A stretch of 9,308 nucleotides of DNA, from NCBI GenBank assembly GCA_019234035.1, contig JAFALX010000090.1, positions 1 through 9,308 on the forward strand, in the 5' to 3' direction. Under the pieces are notes generated by a model that made no database searches, was not told where the DNA came from, and saw nothing but the letters and a program-made list of their open reading frames with translations. Below are positions 1 through 7,666 of this stretch, piece by piece. Each line of letters opens with the position of its first letter. Position 1 is the first letter of the stretch. A program made the position numbers and the translations under genes. This DNA comes from Candidatus Dormiibacterota bacterium. GTDB taxonomy: Bacteria > Chloroflexota > Dormibacteria > Aeolococcales > Aeolococcaceae.

Positions 1-227
1 ACGATGGGCGCGCCGCACTCCTCGACGGCGTCGATGCACTGCTGCACCGACAGCCGGCGCGCCAGGATGTCGTCGGCATGCTGGATCTTGCCGCAACCCG
101 CGCACGCGAGATTGCACTGGTACAGAGGCTCGAGCTGCAGCACGAGCGCGAACTTCTCGTTGCGCCGCAGCCGCTGCCGTGCCACGTACGCCCCCACCTT
201 CACCGCCTGTCGCAGGGGTACCGCCAT
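1..227 (-). CDS. hpnH: HpnH, radical SAM adenosylhopane synthase (N-terminal 75 residues, cut by window edge)
   Basis: Partial gene; only the first 75 codons lie in the window. HpnH joins a 5'-deoxyadenosyl group to diploptene to give adenosylhopane, the precursor of C35 bacteriohopanepolyols. The translation starts MAVPLRQAVKVGAYVARQRL, the usual start of this family, and reads on to LEPLYQCNLACAGCGKI. C38, C42 and C45 form the radical SAM CX3CX2C cluster-binding motif, and the following DILARRLSVQQCIDAVEECG also fits HpnH. The ATG lies one base after the cyclase stop codon (TGA-c-ATG). A GGAGG sits 12 bases upstream inside the cyclase gene, a rather long spacing. It is the seventh gene of the hopanoid operon, which probably continues beyond the left edge. 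Naming is by family recognition; the SAM-binding and C-terminal parts are not visible. Confidence 0.93.
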   Translation of the reverse strand, partial: MAVPLRQAVKVGAYVARQRLRRNEKFALVLQLEPLYQCNLACAGCGKIQHADDILARRLSVQQCIDAVEECGAPI

Positions 228-228
228 G

Positions 229-2124
229 TCAGTGCATTGCCTCCATGAGCTCGCGTGGATCCAGTCGTGCGCTGTTCCCGGGTTGCGATTGCCGTCCCGG
301 ACCCTCGGCGTCGGCTAGGGTCAGGAGCGGGAACACGTGCCGGTACAGGTGGTAGTTCAGGTAGAAGTCGCCAGGGAACCCGGTGCCCGTGAACGTCGGC
401 TCCACCCACGTGCCCCGCTGCTGTGTGTCACGCAGGTAGCCGAGACCTCGCTGTGCCGCCGCGCCCTCGCCGCGGCCGGCGAGCTGCAGCGAGTGCACCG
501 CCCACGCGGTCTGCGACGCCGTGCTGTCGCCGACGCCCGCGAACGATTCGTCCGTGTAGCCGAAGCACGTGTCGCCCCAGCCCGAGTCGGCGTTCTGGAT
601 GCGCTCGAGCCATGCCGCGGCGGGGACGATCATGTCGCCGCCGGTGCGGAGCGCGCGCAGCGCGCTGATCACGCACCAAGTCCCGTACACGTGGTTCACC
701 CCCCAGCGGCCGAACCACGAACCCCATGGCCGTTGCTCCCGGCGCAGGTAGCGCAGCGCGGGCCCAATATCGGGGTCAGCCGGCCCGGCGCCGACCGCGG
801 CCAGCATCTCGATCACGTGCGCCGTGACGTCCTCCGACGGTGGATCGATCAGCGCCCCGAAGTCCGCGAACGGCAGGCGGTACAGCAGCGTTCGCGTGTT
901 GTCTTTGTCGAACGCGCCCCACGCTCCGTTGCTCGATTTCATCGCCCGGCACCAGCGCACCGCCCGGGTCACGGCGGAGAGCACACGCGTCTCCCGGCTC
1001 GCCTCGAGCAGCGCGATCACCACGACCGCCGTGTCGTCGATGTCGGGGTAGACGTCGTTCTGGAACTCGAACGCCCAGCCGCCGCAGTCGTCCATGGGCA
1101 CCTTGACCTGCCAATCACCCCAGTGCTCGATCTGCTCGTCCAGCAGCCAGTTGACCGTGGACCGGATGGCGGGGTGATCGCGCGGGAGACCGGCGCGGCG
1201 CAGCGCGAGCAGCGTCCACGCCGTGTCCCACACCGGTGAGACGCACGCCTGGAAACGCCAGCCGGCGGGGTCCTCGAACGCGAAGCCCTGCAGTCCTTCG
1301 ATGCCGCGGCGGAACACCGGGTTGTCGCGTGGCACGCCCTCGACCTCGAGGGCCAGCAACGAGTACACCCACGGCGGCTGGATGCCTCCCCAGCTGCCGT
1401 CGAGCTCCTGGCGGTCGCTGATCCACCTGACGAGCGCGCGGCGCGACTGTGGACGACCGGGGTGCAGCGGCTGCGCGTGATACAAGCGCAGCGCGTGGTC
1501 CAGCCACCAGAAGGGGCCGCTGCCCGGCACGCGGCGCATGCGCGACTCGGTGCCCGGCGCGACGATCTCCGAGACGTCGACGCCGAGGTCACGCACCGGA
1601 CGCCGCGAGCAGACCAGCAGCAGCGGCGCCACCGTCTGCCGCGCCCAGCACGCGAAGTCGTACAGGTTGAACGGCAGCTGCGGCGGAAACGCGATGAGCT
1701 CCGGCGGAATCGTGGGCACGCCGCGCCACGGATACACCCCGAAGAGCGCCATCCAGATCTTGGTGAAGACGCGCGTCTCGGTGATGCCGCCCTGGCCGCG
1801 AATGAAGCGCAGCGCGCGTTGCATCTCGGCGCGGGCGGCGTCGACACCGAGCACGCGCAGCGCGACGTACGTTTCCAGCGTGGTGCTGAGATCGCCCGGC
1901 GCGTTGTGGTACAGGCCCCACGTGCCGTCCTCGCGCTGCTCTCCCAGCATGTAGGCCGCTGCACGCATCGCGATGTCGTCGAGCGAGATGCCGAGAAAGC
2001 GCAGGAGCAGCACGTGTTCCGCGGTCATCGTGACGTTGGTCTCGAGCTCGTCGGTCCACCAGCCTTCGGGGCTCTGACGCTCGAGCACCCAGTCGACGGC
2101 GTTGCGTACGGCCTCAGACGGCAC
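229..2124 (-). CDS. shc: Squalene-hopene cyclase
   Basis: Cyclises squalene to hopene/hopanol; the family is a monotopic inner-membrane enzyme. With the GTG at 2124 the protein has 631 residues, within the usual 630-720. The catalytic acid motif DIDDTA is at about residues 361-366, aligning with D374/D376/D377 of the Alicyclobacillus enzyme. The C-terminal GTGFPGDFY-NY--Y block (F583, F587, Y591, Y594) matches its F601, F605, Y609 and Y612. Several QW-type repeats are visible: SPEGWW, REDGTWG, LDGSWGG, SNGAWGAFD, RPWGSWFG, ADSGWGD. GTG is chosen because GGAG lies 7 bases upstream and the start overlaps the hpnE stop by 11 bases, while an earlier start at 2175 would only add unlike residues inside hpnE. 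The N-terminal LETNVTMTAEHVLLLRFLG looks like actinobacterial-type cyclases. No key residue is missing, so an active hopene cyclase is expected, although tetrahymanol or other polycyclic products cannot be excluded from sequence alone. Confidence 0.97.
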   Translation of the reverse strand: MPSEAVRNAVDWVLERQSPEGWWTDELETNVTMTAEHVLLLRFLGISLDDIAMRAAAYMLGEQREDGTWGLYHNAPGDLSTTLETYVALRVLGVDAARAEMQRALRFIRGQGGITETRVFTKIWMALFGVYPWRGVPTIPPELIAFPPQLPFNLYDFACWARQTVAPLLLVCSRRPVRDLGVDVSEIVAPGTESRMRRVPGSGPFWWLDHALRLYHAQPLHPGRPQSRRALVRWISDRQELDGSWGGIQPPWVYSLLALEVEGVPRDNPVFRRGIEGLQGFAFEDPAGWRFQACVSPVWDTAWTLLALRRAGLPRDHPAIRSTVNWLLDEQIEHWGDWQVKVPMDDCGGWAFEFQNDVYPDIDDTAVVVIALLEASRETRVLSAVTRAVRWCRAMKSSNGAWGAFDKDNTRTLLYRLPFADFGALIDPPSEDVTAHVIEMLAAVGAGPADPDIGPALRYLRREQRPWGSWFGRWGVNHVYGTWCVISALRALRTGGDMIVPAAAWLERIQNADSGWGDTCFGYTDESFAGVGDSTASQTAWAVHSLQLAGRGEGAAAQRGLGYLRDTQQRGTWVEPTFTGTGFPGDFYLNYHLYRHVFPLLTLADAEGPGRQSQPGNSARLDPRELMEAMH

Positions 2125-3472
2125 GGAGCATCTCCACACCTCGCACGCCGGTGGGCGCGCGTCCGCGCAGCGCACGCGCGCGCGCCGCCCGCAGCGCCGG
2201 CGTCAACGCGCGCGCTGCGGCGCGTCCGCTGCGCACCGCCGACTCCATCGTCGCCGGCCACCCGGTGTCCGTCCAGGCTCCGGCCACCATCAGCGTCGGC
2301 AGCGAGGTGCGTTCGTTCGGCCGTCGCAGCCCCGGCGTGGGCACGAACGTGGCCTCGGGATCGCGCGTGCACGCGCTGTGCACGAGGCGCGCGCCCCGCA
2401 GCGCCGGGATGACTGCGCGCAGCTCAGCGTCCGCCATCGCGACCAGCTCCGACTGCGGTCGCGACACGAGCGTGCCGGCCGCACTCAGGCTGCAGGCCAC
2501 GTAGCCCGTGCCCTTGCGGAACGCCCACTGCACCGGCGAATCGAGGATCGCGGCGAAGTCGAGCATGTTCAGCGGGCGGTCGTACCAGAGGTGCACGTCG
2601 ACGATCGGCTCGGTCTCGAACGCGTCAAGTCCCTCGATGCCGGGCAGGTTCGAGTCCGCGAAGATCGCGGCCACACGGCGCGGCGGGATTGCGAGGACGC
2701 ACGCGTCGCAGGGGATGGTCGCCCCGGAGTCGAGCCGCACCCCGGTGACAGCACCGTCGCGCACGACCACCGACGTCACCCGGCTGCGCATGGTCACCGT
2801 CTCGCACAGCGCGGCGGCCTTCTCCGCCATGCGCGCCAGCGGAACGGTCGAGTAGCCGATGCAGGCGGCGTCGCGACGACCCATGAACGCCGTGCGGATG
2901 ACGAAGAGGCCGTCCTGTGCGGATGCCCGCTCCAGCGGCGCGTTGAGCGCCGGGATGAGGAACGGGTCCCAGAACGCCCGCCTTGTACGCGCGTTCTGGC
3001 GGTGTTGCAGCAGCCACGTCGCCATGTCCAGCCGCGAGCTCACCGGCGTGCGCGCGGCGAGCAGCGCCGAGAGCACGCGGAGCTTGTCCGCAGCGGTGAG
3101 ATGCCGGTATGAGGCGAATCCCATCGCCAGGTGCAGCGGCGCGGGAAGCGGAGAGGCACGCAGTCGCGCCGGCGGACCATCGCGCGTGAGCACGATCGCG
3201 CTGAAGCGCGGCTGGAAGCGCAGGGAGCTGCGCATGCCGAGCTGCGTGGCGAAATCGAGGAACTCGGTGCAGCACTTCAGGACGACGTGCTGTCCGTTGT
3301 CGACCTCGATGCCGCCGACCTCGAACGACGTCGCCTTGCCACCCAGCAGTCGCGAGCGCTCGATGAGGTGCACCGCGACCCCGGCTCTCGTGAGCGCCGC
3401 CGCGGCGGCCAGCCCGGCCAGTCCCGCGCCGACGACCGCGACCAGCGGCCGCTCGCCGGTCTCGCCGCTCAC
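2114..3472 (-). CDS. hpnE: HpnE, FAD-dependent hydroxysqualene dehydroxylase
   Basis: Reduces hydroxysqualene to squalene, the third step of the bacterial HpnD-HpnC-HpnE route. The protein has 452 residues from the GTG at 3472, normal for this amine-oxidase/desaturase-like family. An N-terminal Rossmann dinucleotide fold is clear: VVGAGLAGLAAAAALTRAG with GxGxxG at residues 15-20, the ribose-binding Glu at E38, and then LLGGKATSF. The C-terminal FAD-closing segment TGWPATMESAVRSG lies at about 403-416. GTG at 3472 overlaps the hpnD stop as GTGA. Reading further upstream would add 84 low-complexity residues that belong to the hpnD gene in another frame. The last 11 bases are shared with the start of shc, suggesting translational coupling. 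No strong Shine-Dalgarno is seen before the GTG. Placement between hpnD and shc supports this call over carotenoid desaturase homologues such as CrtI. Confidence 0.94.
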   Translation of the reverse strand: MSGETGERPLVAVVGAGLAGLAAAAALTRAGVAVHLIERSRLLGGKATSFEVGGIEVDNGQHVVLKCCTEFLDFATQLGMRSSLRFQPRFSAIVLTRDGPPARLRASPLPAPLHLAMGFASYRHLTAADKLRVLSALLAARTPVSSRLDMATWLLQHRQNARTRRAFWDPFLIPALNAPLERASAQDGLFVIRTAFMGRRDAACIGYSTVPLARMAEKAAALCETVTMRSRVTSVVVRDGAVTGVRLDSGATIPCDACVLAIPPRRVAAIFADSNLPGIEGLDAFETEPIVDVHLWYDRPLNMLDFAAILDSPVQWAFRKGTGYVACSLSAAGTLVSRPQSELVAMADAELRAVIPALRGARLVHSACTRDPEATFVPTPGLRRPNERTSLPTLMVAGAWTDTGWPATMESAVRSGRAAARALTPALRAARARALRGRAPTGVRGVEMLRAV

Positions 3473-4377
3473 AGCGCTGCGATCCACGAACGCGCCATCA
3501 CGCCGAGCTTGTCGACCGGCGACAGCGATGCTCGCCGGCGCAGCGGCAGCATCGGATCGTGCTCGATGCGATCGAGGATGCCGGTGTAGATGCCGGCCAT
3601 CGTGCGCACGCACACCGCGGCGGTGCGCGGGATGTGCTCGGTCACACGGATGCCTGCCGCATGGTGGCGGCGTGCACGCGCCGCCTGGAATGCGATGAAC
3701 TCGTTCCAGCGTGGTGCCGGCCAACCGCGCAGGACGTCCTGCTCGGCGATGCCGAACGCGCGCAGCTCGTCGAGCGGGAGATAGATCCGTCCTCGCGAGG
3801 CGTCCTCGCGCACGTCGCGCAGGATGTTGATCAGCTGCAGCGCGACACCGAGCTCGTCCGCGAGCTCCAGTGCGCGGGGATCACGGAAGCCGAAGATGCG
3901 CACGCACATGCGGCCGACGATCGAGGCCACGAGCTGGCAGTACTCGCGCAGCTCGGCAAACGTGCCGTACCGCGTGATCGCGAGATCCATGCCCACGCCG
4001 TCGATCAGCATCTCGAGCTCGCTCGCCGGAATGGAGTAGCGCGCCATCGCGTGTGCCAGCACGCTCATCACCGGATCGGTGGAGTCATCCGAACGCGCGT
4101 TGGACAGCCGCTGCCGGTGGCGGTCGAGCCCGGCCAGGCGGCCCGCGGCGGGGGTCGCATCGGAGTCGGCCTCATCGTCGACCTGGCGGGCGAAGTCGTA
4201 CAGGGCATAGATGGCCGTGCGCTGCGGTCGCGGCAGTGCCAGGAATCCCCAGTAGAAGTTGGCCGCCTCGCGGCGAGCCATCGCCTCGCAGTACTTCTCG
4301 CTGGCGCGCAGCCCGACCGGCGTGCCGGCAAGCGCGACCGAGCCGTTGCGACTGCCGAGCGCCGCGGTCTCAGCCAC
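3469..4377 (-). CDS. hpnD: HpnD, presqualene diphosphate synthase
   Basis: Condenses two FPP to presqualene diphosphate, the first committed step towards squalene. It belongs to the trans-isoprenyl head-to-head synthases. The two Mg-binding Asp-rich motifs are present: DDEAD at about residues 67-71 and DVRED at about 188-192, the latter followed by ASRGRIYLPLDEL. REAANFYWGFLALP and RTAIYALYDFARQVDDEAD are typical of HpnD. GTG at 4377 gives 302 residues and overlaps the hpnC stop by 8 bases. No ATG, GTG or TTG occurs between this codon and the conserved part, so about 24 extra N-terminal residues (AETAALGSRNGSVALAG...) seem real but are not conserved. A phytoene synthase (CrtB) is the main alternative; pairing with hpnC and hpnE favours HpnD. 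Confidence 0.94.
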   Translation of the reverse strand: MAETAALGSRNGSVALAGTPVGLRASEKYCEAMARREAANFYWGFLALPRPQRTAIYALYDFARQVDDEADSDATPAAGRLAGLDRHRQRLSNARSDDSTDPVMSVLAHAMARYSIPASELEMLIDGVGMDLAITRYGTFAELREYCQLVASIVGRMCVRIFGFRDPRALELADELGVALQLINILRDVREDASRGRIYLPLDELRAFGIAEQDVLRGWPAPRWNEFIAFQAARARRHHAAGIRVTEHIPRTAAVCVRTMAGIYTGILDRIEHDPMLPLRRRASLSPVDKLGVMARSWIAAL

Positions 4378-5248
4378 CGCGCACCGTTTCCCGGGCCAAC
4401 GAAGCCGCCGGCCGGCGCTGCAGTGCGGTGAGCAGTGCAGTGCTGGCGATGCGTCCACGATCCCGCGTGCTCACCGCCGGGCGGATGGACTCGGTGCGGT
4501 ACCCGGCGCGCGCGATGGCGTCGAGGATCGCGTTGCCACCGAGGCGATACAACGCCAGCTGCACGCGCAGGCGCGGGCCGACGCTCGCTTCGAGCGCGCG
4601 ACCGCGGTCGAGCAGCTGGCGGGCGCGATCACAGAGCGCGCGCACCGCTGCGGTCGTGCCGCCGGCGCGCACATCGGTCTGCAGCAGGTAGCAGCGGCCC
4701 TTGCCGGCGTCGACTCCGACGTCCTGGGCGAAGTTGGCGAGCTGCAAGCCGATGCACACGGCATCGCTGAGCTCCGTGCGCCGCGTGTCGCCGTAGCCGT
4801 TGACACGCAGCACCATGCGCCCCACCGGCGCCGCGGACAGCGAGCAGTACGCGTGCAGCGCGGGCCAGTCCTCGTAGCCGGTCACGTGCTGGTCCTGCAG
4901 GTTCGCGGCGATGAGGTCGAGGAAGGGCTGCCGCGGCATGCGATGCCGCACGACCGTCTCATTCAGCGCCAGGAGCACCGGGTGCTCGGGCGGCACGTTA
5001 TCGTCGAACATGGCCACAACATCCTCGCGCCAGCGCAGGAGCCGCTCGGTGGCACGCTCGGGATCGCCGGTCTCATCGCCGATGTCGTCGGTGGTGCGGC
5101 AGAACGCGTAGACCCGGGCGAGGTCGCGGCGCAGCGTGCGCGGCGACAGCCGCGAGGCGACGGTGAAGTTCTCGTAGTGGCGCAGCAGCGCGTTGCAGTA
5201 CACGTCCGCCGCAGCGACAGAGGCCGGACGCTGCTCGGCTGCGCTCAC
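4370..5248 (-). CDS. hpnC: HpnC, hydroxysqualene synthase
   Basis: Converts presqualene diphosphate to hydroxysqualene, the substrate of HpnE. The protein has 292 residues and shows the squalene/phytoene synthase fold signatures: YENFTVASRLSPRTLRRDLARVYAFCRTTDDIGDE with DDIGD at 54-58, and a second metal site at D176/D180 in ANFAQDVGVDAGKGRCYLL. The Phe-Ala-Gln-Asp and lower aspartate content of the second motif are as expected for HpnC rather than HpnD. The start is GTG at 5248, sharing GTGA with the fni stop codon. Downstream it overlaps hpnD by 8 bases. Paired hpnC-hpnD paralogues followed by hpnE are the established arrangement of the bacterial squalene route. Assignment of C versus D rests on motif style and gene order. 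Confidence 0.94.
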   Translation of the reverse strand: MSAAEQRPASVAAADVYCNALLRHYENFTVASRLSPRTLRRDLARVYAFCRTTDDIGDETGDPERATERLLRWREDVVAMFDDNVPPEHPVLLALNETVVRHRMPRQPFLDLIAANLQDQHVTGYEDWPALHAYCSLSAAPVGRMVLRVNGYGDTRRTELSDAVCIGLQLANFAQDVGVDAGKGRCYLLQTDVRAGGTTAAVRALCDRARQLLDRGRALEASVGPRLRVQLALYRLGGNAILDAIARAGYRTESIRPAVSTRDRGRIASTALLTALQRRPAASLARETVRGG

Positions 5249-6303
5249 CGGACGATGCGCCCAGGCGTGTGCAGGTCGGCGACGCGGGCGGCGCCGGTGC
5301 AGAACATCGCGATGCGCACCTCCTCGATGAGCATCTCGACCGTCTCCGCCAGCACGCGCTCGCCGCTCGCAGCGGCGCGCAGCAGTGGCCCTGCCGCCGC
5401 AGCCGCGTCGGCTCCGAGCGCGAGTGCCTTGGTGACGTCGATGCCGTCGCGGACGCCGCCGCTCGCGATGATCGTGGCGGCCGGCGCCGCTGCCCGGGCG
5501 CCGCTGACCGCCGCGGCGGTCGGAATCCCCCAGCCCGCGAACGCCGCGGCCACACGAGCGCGGACCGGATCACTCATGCGGTGCCGCTCCACCTCGCTCC
5601 ACGAGGTGCCTCCGGCGCCGGCGACGTCGACCGCGGCAACACCGGCGTCGACCAGCGCAGCGACGAGATCTGCGGCGATGCCCCAGCCGACCTCCTTGAC
5701 GATGACCGGCGCGTGCAACCCGGCGCAGACGTCGGCGATCCGCTCGAGCAGCCCGGCGAAGCACGTGTCGCCCTCCGGCTGCAGCGCTTCCTGCAGCGGA
5801 TTGAGGTGGAGCACCAGCCCGTCGGCGCGAAGCATCTCGAGCAGGCGGCGGCAGTCGGCAACGCCCACGCCGCGGTTCAGCTGCACCGCGCCGAGGTTGG
5901 CCAGCAGCGGCACGTCCGGCGCGATGTCGCGCATGTCGAACGTCGGCAGCACCTCGGGCTGTTCGAGCAGGATCCGGCACGAACCGAGGCCCATTGCCAG
6001 CCGCCGCTCCTGCGCAACCCCGGCGAGGCGCACGTTGATCACGTGGGCGCGCTCGGTGCCGCCCGTCATGCACGAGATGAGAAGCGGCGCGCCGAGCCGC
6101 CGATCCAGGAATCGGGTGCTCAGGTCGACGTCGTCGAGGTCGATCCCGGGCAGTGCGCGGTGCACCAACCGCCAGTCGCCGAAGCCCGTCGCCACGCCCT
6201 TGGCGGCGACGTCCTCCTCGAGATTGATGCGGATGTGATCCGCCTTGCGCGACAGGGTGACCGGGCTTCCGGTCAGGGAGCTAGCGGACGCGCTCGGCGA
6301 CAT
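5245..6303 (-). CDS. fni: Type 2 isopentenyl-diphosphate delta-isomerase (FMN-dependent)
   Basis: Interconverts IPP and DMAPP using reduced FMN, supplying the allylic primer for the prenyltransferase encoded just upstream. The protein has 352 residues, as usual for type 2 enzymes (TIM barrel). Visible family blocks are SRKADHIRINLEEDV (18-32), LLISCMTGG ending at 82, ANLGAVQLN (135-143), the catalytic/Mg site HLNPLQEALQPEGD (N168, Q171, E172), VKEVGWG with K203, DVAGAGGTSWSEVE (226-239), and FMN-phosphate site SGGVRDGID (281-289). ATG at 6303 lies inside the preceding gene, overlapping its stop by 23 bases, with GAGG about 9 bases upstream. There is no ATG, GTG or TTG nearer to the conserved region. 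Its last base quartet GTGA is shared with hpnC. This isomerase inside a hopanoid operon is uncommon in the hpn clusters I know. Confidence 0.95.
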   Translation of the reverse strand: MSPSASASSLTGSPVTLSRKADHIRINLEEDVAAKGVATGFGDWRLVHRALPGIDLDDVDLSTRFLDRRLGAPLLISCMTGGTERAHVINVRLAGVAQERRLAMGLGSCRILLEQPEVLPTFDMRDIAPDVPLLANLGAVQLNRGVGVADCRRLLEMLRADGLVLHLNPLQEALQPEGDTCFAGLLERIADVCAGLHAPVIVKEVGWGIAADLVAALVDAGVAAVDVAGAGGTSWSEVERHRMSDPVRARVAAAFAGWGIPTAAAVSGARAAAPAATIIASGGVRDGIDVTKALALGADAAAAAGPLLRAAASGERVLAETVEMLIEEVRIAMFCTGAARVADLHTPGRIVR

Positions 6304-7333
6304 GCACCGCAACCTCGGCGAACTCCTGCAGCGACTGCCGGGAAACGTCGCTCGGGTCGATGGCCGCCACCGCGTCGCGCGCCAGCACGAGTGGAGAATC
6401 CGCGGTGAGCGAGGCGCCCCCGCAGCGGTCGAGCAGGATGCGCAGTTGCTCGTCCGAGGCGGCATCGCGCTCGCCGAAGAGGTGGCGAAGCTCGCGGCGC
6501 TGGTCCTCGGTGGCGATCTCGTACGCGGCGACGATCGGATACGTGACCTTGCGGCGCCGCAGATCGGAGTCGCGCGCCTTGCCGGTGAGCTCCACGTCAC
6601 CCCAGGTGCCCAACCAGTCGTCGCGCACCTGGAAGGCGAGTCCGAGGAGGCGGCCGGCCGCGTCGAAGCGGCGGGCGCACTCGTCGTCCACTCCGGCGAT
6701 CAGCGCGCCGGCGGCGAGGCTCGCGCCGAGCAGCGCGCCGGTCTTGGCCGTCGCCATGCCGAGGTAGGACGCGGTCGAGGCGGCGGGTGAGCCCTCGAGC
6801 GCCAGGTCCTGGCACTGGCCCTCGACCACCTCGACCACTGCGCGGGTCAATGCATACGCGGCGCGCATCCGGCGATCGGCGTCCGCTCCCGGGACGAGGA
6901 GCGTCTGCAGCGCGAGCGCGAAGATGCCGTCGCCGGCGTTGATCCCCTGGGCGGCGCCCCAGATCGCCCAGACGGTGTCGCGGTGGCGCCGCTGGCGATC
7001 GCCGTCCTGGATGTCGTCGTGGATCAGGGTGAAGTTGTGGACCAGCTCGACCGCGACCGCGGCGGGCAGCGCCGACTCCGGGTCACCGCCCAGCGCCTCG
7101 CACGCCCACAGCACCAGCGCCGGGCGCATGCGCTTGCCCGACGGCGCGTCGGTGCGATGGCCGGCGGCGTCGATCCAGCCCATGTGGTACGCGCCCATCC
7201 GGCCCAGATGCGACTGGGCAGGGAGGGCAGCTCGCCGCAGGGCACGTTCTATGGAGTCGCGGTGTCGCGTCAGAACTGCTGGCGGCGGCTCGGCCTCAGC
7301 GATGAGGGGCAGGTCGAGGACACGCTCCGCCAT
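6281..7333 (-). CDS. Polyprenyl diphosphate synthase (IdsA/GGPP-synthase type, probably making FPP for squalene)
   Basis: Adds IPP to allylic diphosphates in head-to-tail fashion. The 350-residue protein has GKRMRPALVLWACEALGG (66-83), the first Asp-rich motif HDDIQD with DDxxD at 106-110, and the second motif RDDWLGTWGD at 237-246, followed by TGKARDSDLRRRK. The DDWLGxWGD form without the terminal Asp of classical DDxxD is typical of IdsA-like enzymes, unlike E. coli IspA. The first motif has no two-residue insertion, and F101 is five residues before it. Product length cannot be read with certainty; the squalene genes that follow suggest FPP. ATG at 7333 is supported by GGAGGAGG a few bases upstream. 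It is the first gene of the operon, and its 3' end contains the fni start. Confidence 0.93.
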   Translation of the reverse strand: MAERVLDLPLIAEAEPPPAVLTRHRDSIERALRRAALPAQSHLGRMGAYHMGWIDAAGHRTDAPSGKRMRPALVLWACEALGGDPESALPAAVAVELVHNFTLIHDDIQDGDRQRRHRDTVWAIWGAAQGINAGDGIFALALQTLLVPGADADRRMRAAYALTRAVVEVVEGQCQDLALEGSPAASTASYLGMATAKTGALLGASLAAGALIAGVDDECARRFDAAGRLLGLAFQVRDDWLGTWGDVELTGKARDSDLRRRKVTYPIVAAYEIATEDQRRELRHLFGERDAASDEQLRILLDRCGGASLTADSPLVLARDAVAAIDPSDVSRQSLQEFAEVAVHVAERVR

Positions 7334-7336
7334 CCG

Positions 7337-7344
7337 TCCTCCTC
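7337..7344 (-). promoter_or_regulatory. Strong Shine-Dalgarno of the first operon gene
   Basis: On the minus strand GGAGGAGG sits 3 to 4 bases before the ATG at 7333, so the upstream GGAGG has a spacing of about 7. It is the best ribosome site in the operon and fixes the prenyltransferase start; most later genes rely on overlapping stops and starts. Confidence 0.75.
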
Positions 7345-7354
7345 CAAAGATGCT

Positions 7355-7367
7355 TTACGGACCGTAA
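7355..7367. promoter_or_regulatory. Perfect 13-base palindrome, candidate operator in the hopanoid operon leader
   Basis: TTACGG-A-CCGTAA is a perfect inverted repeat with a single central base, lying just after the predicted start of transcription and before the ribosome site. On the minus strand its GTTACGGTCCG (7368-7358) repeats the GTTACGATGCG at 7385-7375 in 9 of 11 positions, 17 bases apart. Such symmetry next to a promoter suggests a repressor or activator site; the protein is unknown. Confidence 0.4.
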
Positions 7368-7377
7368 CCGTTTTCGC

Positions 7378-7407
7378 ATCGTAACGAACTGCGGTCGCGC
7401 CCGGCAA
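7378..7407 (-). promoter_or_regulatory. Candidate sigma-70-type promoter of the hopanoid operon
   Basis: On the minus strand TTGCCG (7407-7402) is followed after 18 bases by TACGAT (7383-7378), each 4 of 6 matches to the vegetative consensus. Transcription would begin near 7371, giving a leader of about 38 bases before the ATG at 7333. This is a weak-consensus prediction made by eye. It is supported by position, since no other gene lies between and the gap is otherwise non-coding. Confidence 0.4.
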
Positions 7408-7666
7408 GCCGCCGCACATGTGGCGTGCGCAGAACGCCACTCGAATGCGCGGCGATCGCCTCACGCCGCCCGCGGCGGTGCATACCGCGATCGGTCGCTA
7501 CGCGCAAACGGTCTCGACCCGGGCCAAGCGTCTCCGGCGTCGAACGGAGGCTCGCTCACCCGGCTTTCAGCGCTGCGAGTCGGAGTGTGACGGCGGCGGT
7601 TGCGCCAGGGCCCGTGGCGTCATGGTCGACCGTCGCGGCGCTCCGCTGCCAGCTTGCACGCGCGTG
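7408..7666. other. Non-coding gap upstream of the hopanoid promoter
   Basis: No convincing gene is seen here on either strand. The open frames give Arg/Ser/Pro-rich or low-complexity translations without family motifs, as expected by chance at this GC. Two small symmetric items occur: a 7-bp hairpin at 7420-7440 (GTGGCGT, 7-base loop, ACGCCAC) without a following T-run, and the 10-bp palindrome CACGCGCGTG at 7657-7666, directly abutting the large inverted repeat. Neither has a known role. Confidence 0.5.

Noticed and set aside
337..2412. Long plus-strand frames opposite shc (337-1239 and 1462-2412)
   Set aside because: Arg/Pro/His-rich translations without motifs, fully antisense to the cyclase; composition artefacts.
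3473..3724. Upstream extension of hpnE by 84 codons
   Set aside because: The extra residues are the hpnD gene read in a different frame and resemble no HpnE N-terminus. GTG at 3472 overlaps the hpnD stop and lies just before the Rossmann motif.
4259..6238. Very long open frame on the plus strand opposite hpnD, hpnC and fni (659 codons)
   Set aside because: Its translation is Ala/Arg/Ser-rich with no family motif and it lies antisense to three well-supported genes. Long antisense frames are common when third positions are strongly G/C.
6304..6600. Upstream extension of fni by about 99 codons
   Set aside because: It lies wholly inside the prenyltransferase gene in another frame and is Ser/Arg-rich. 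ATG 6303 gives the normal length for type 2 isomerases.
7420..7440. 7-bp hairpin GTGGCGT/ACGCCAC
   Set aside because: No T-run follows on either strand, and stems of this size are common at this GC, so it was not called as a terminator.
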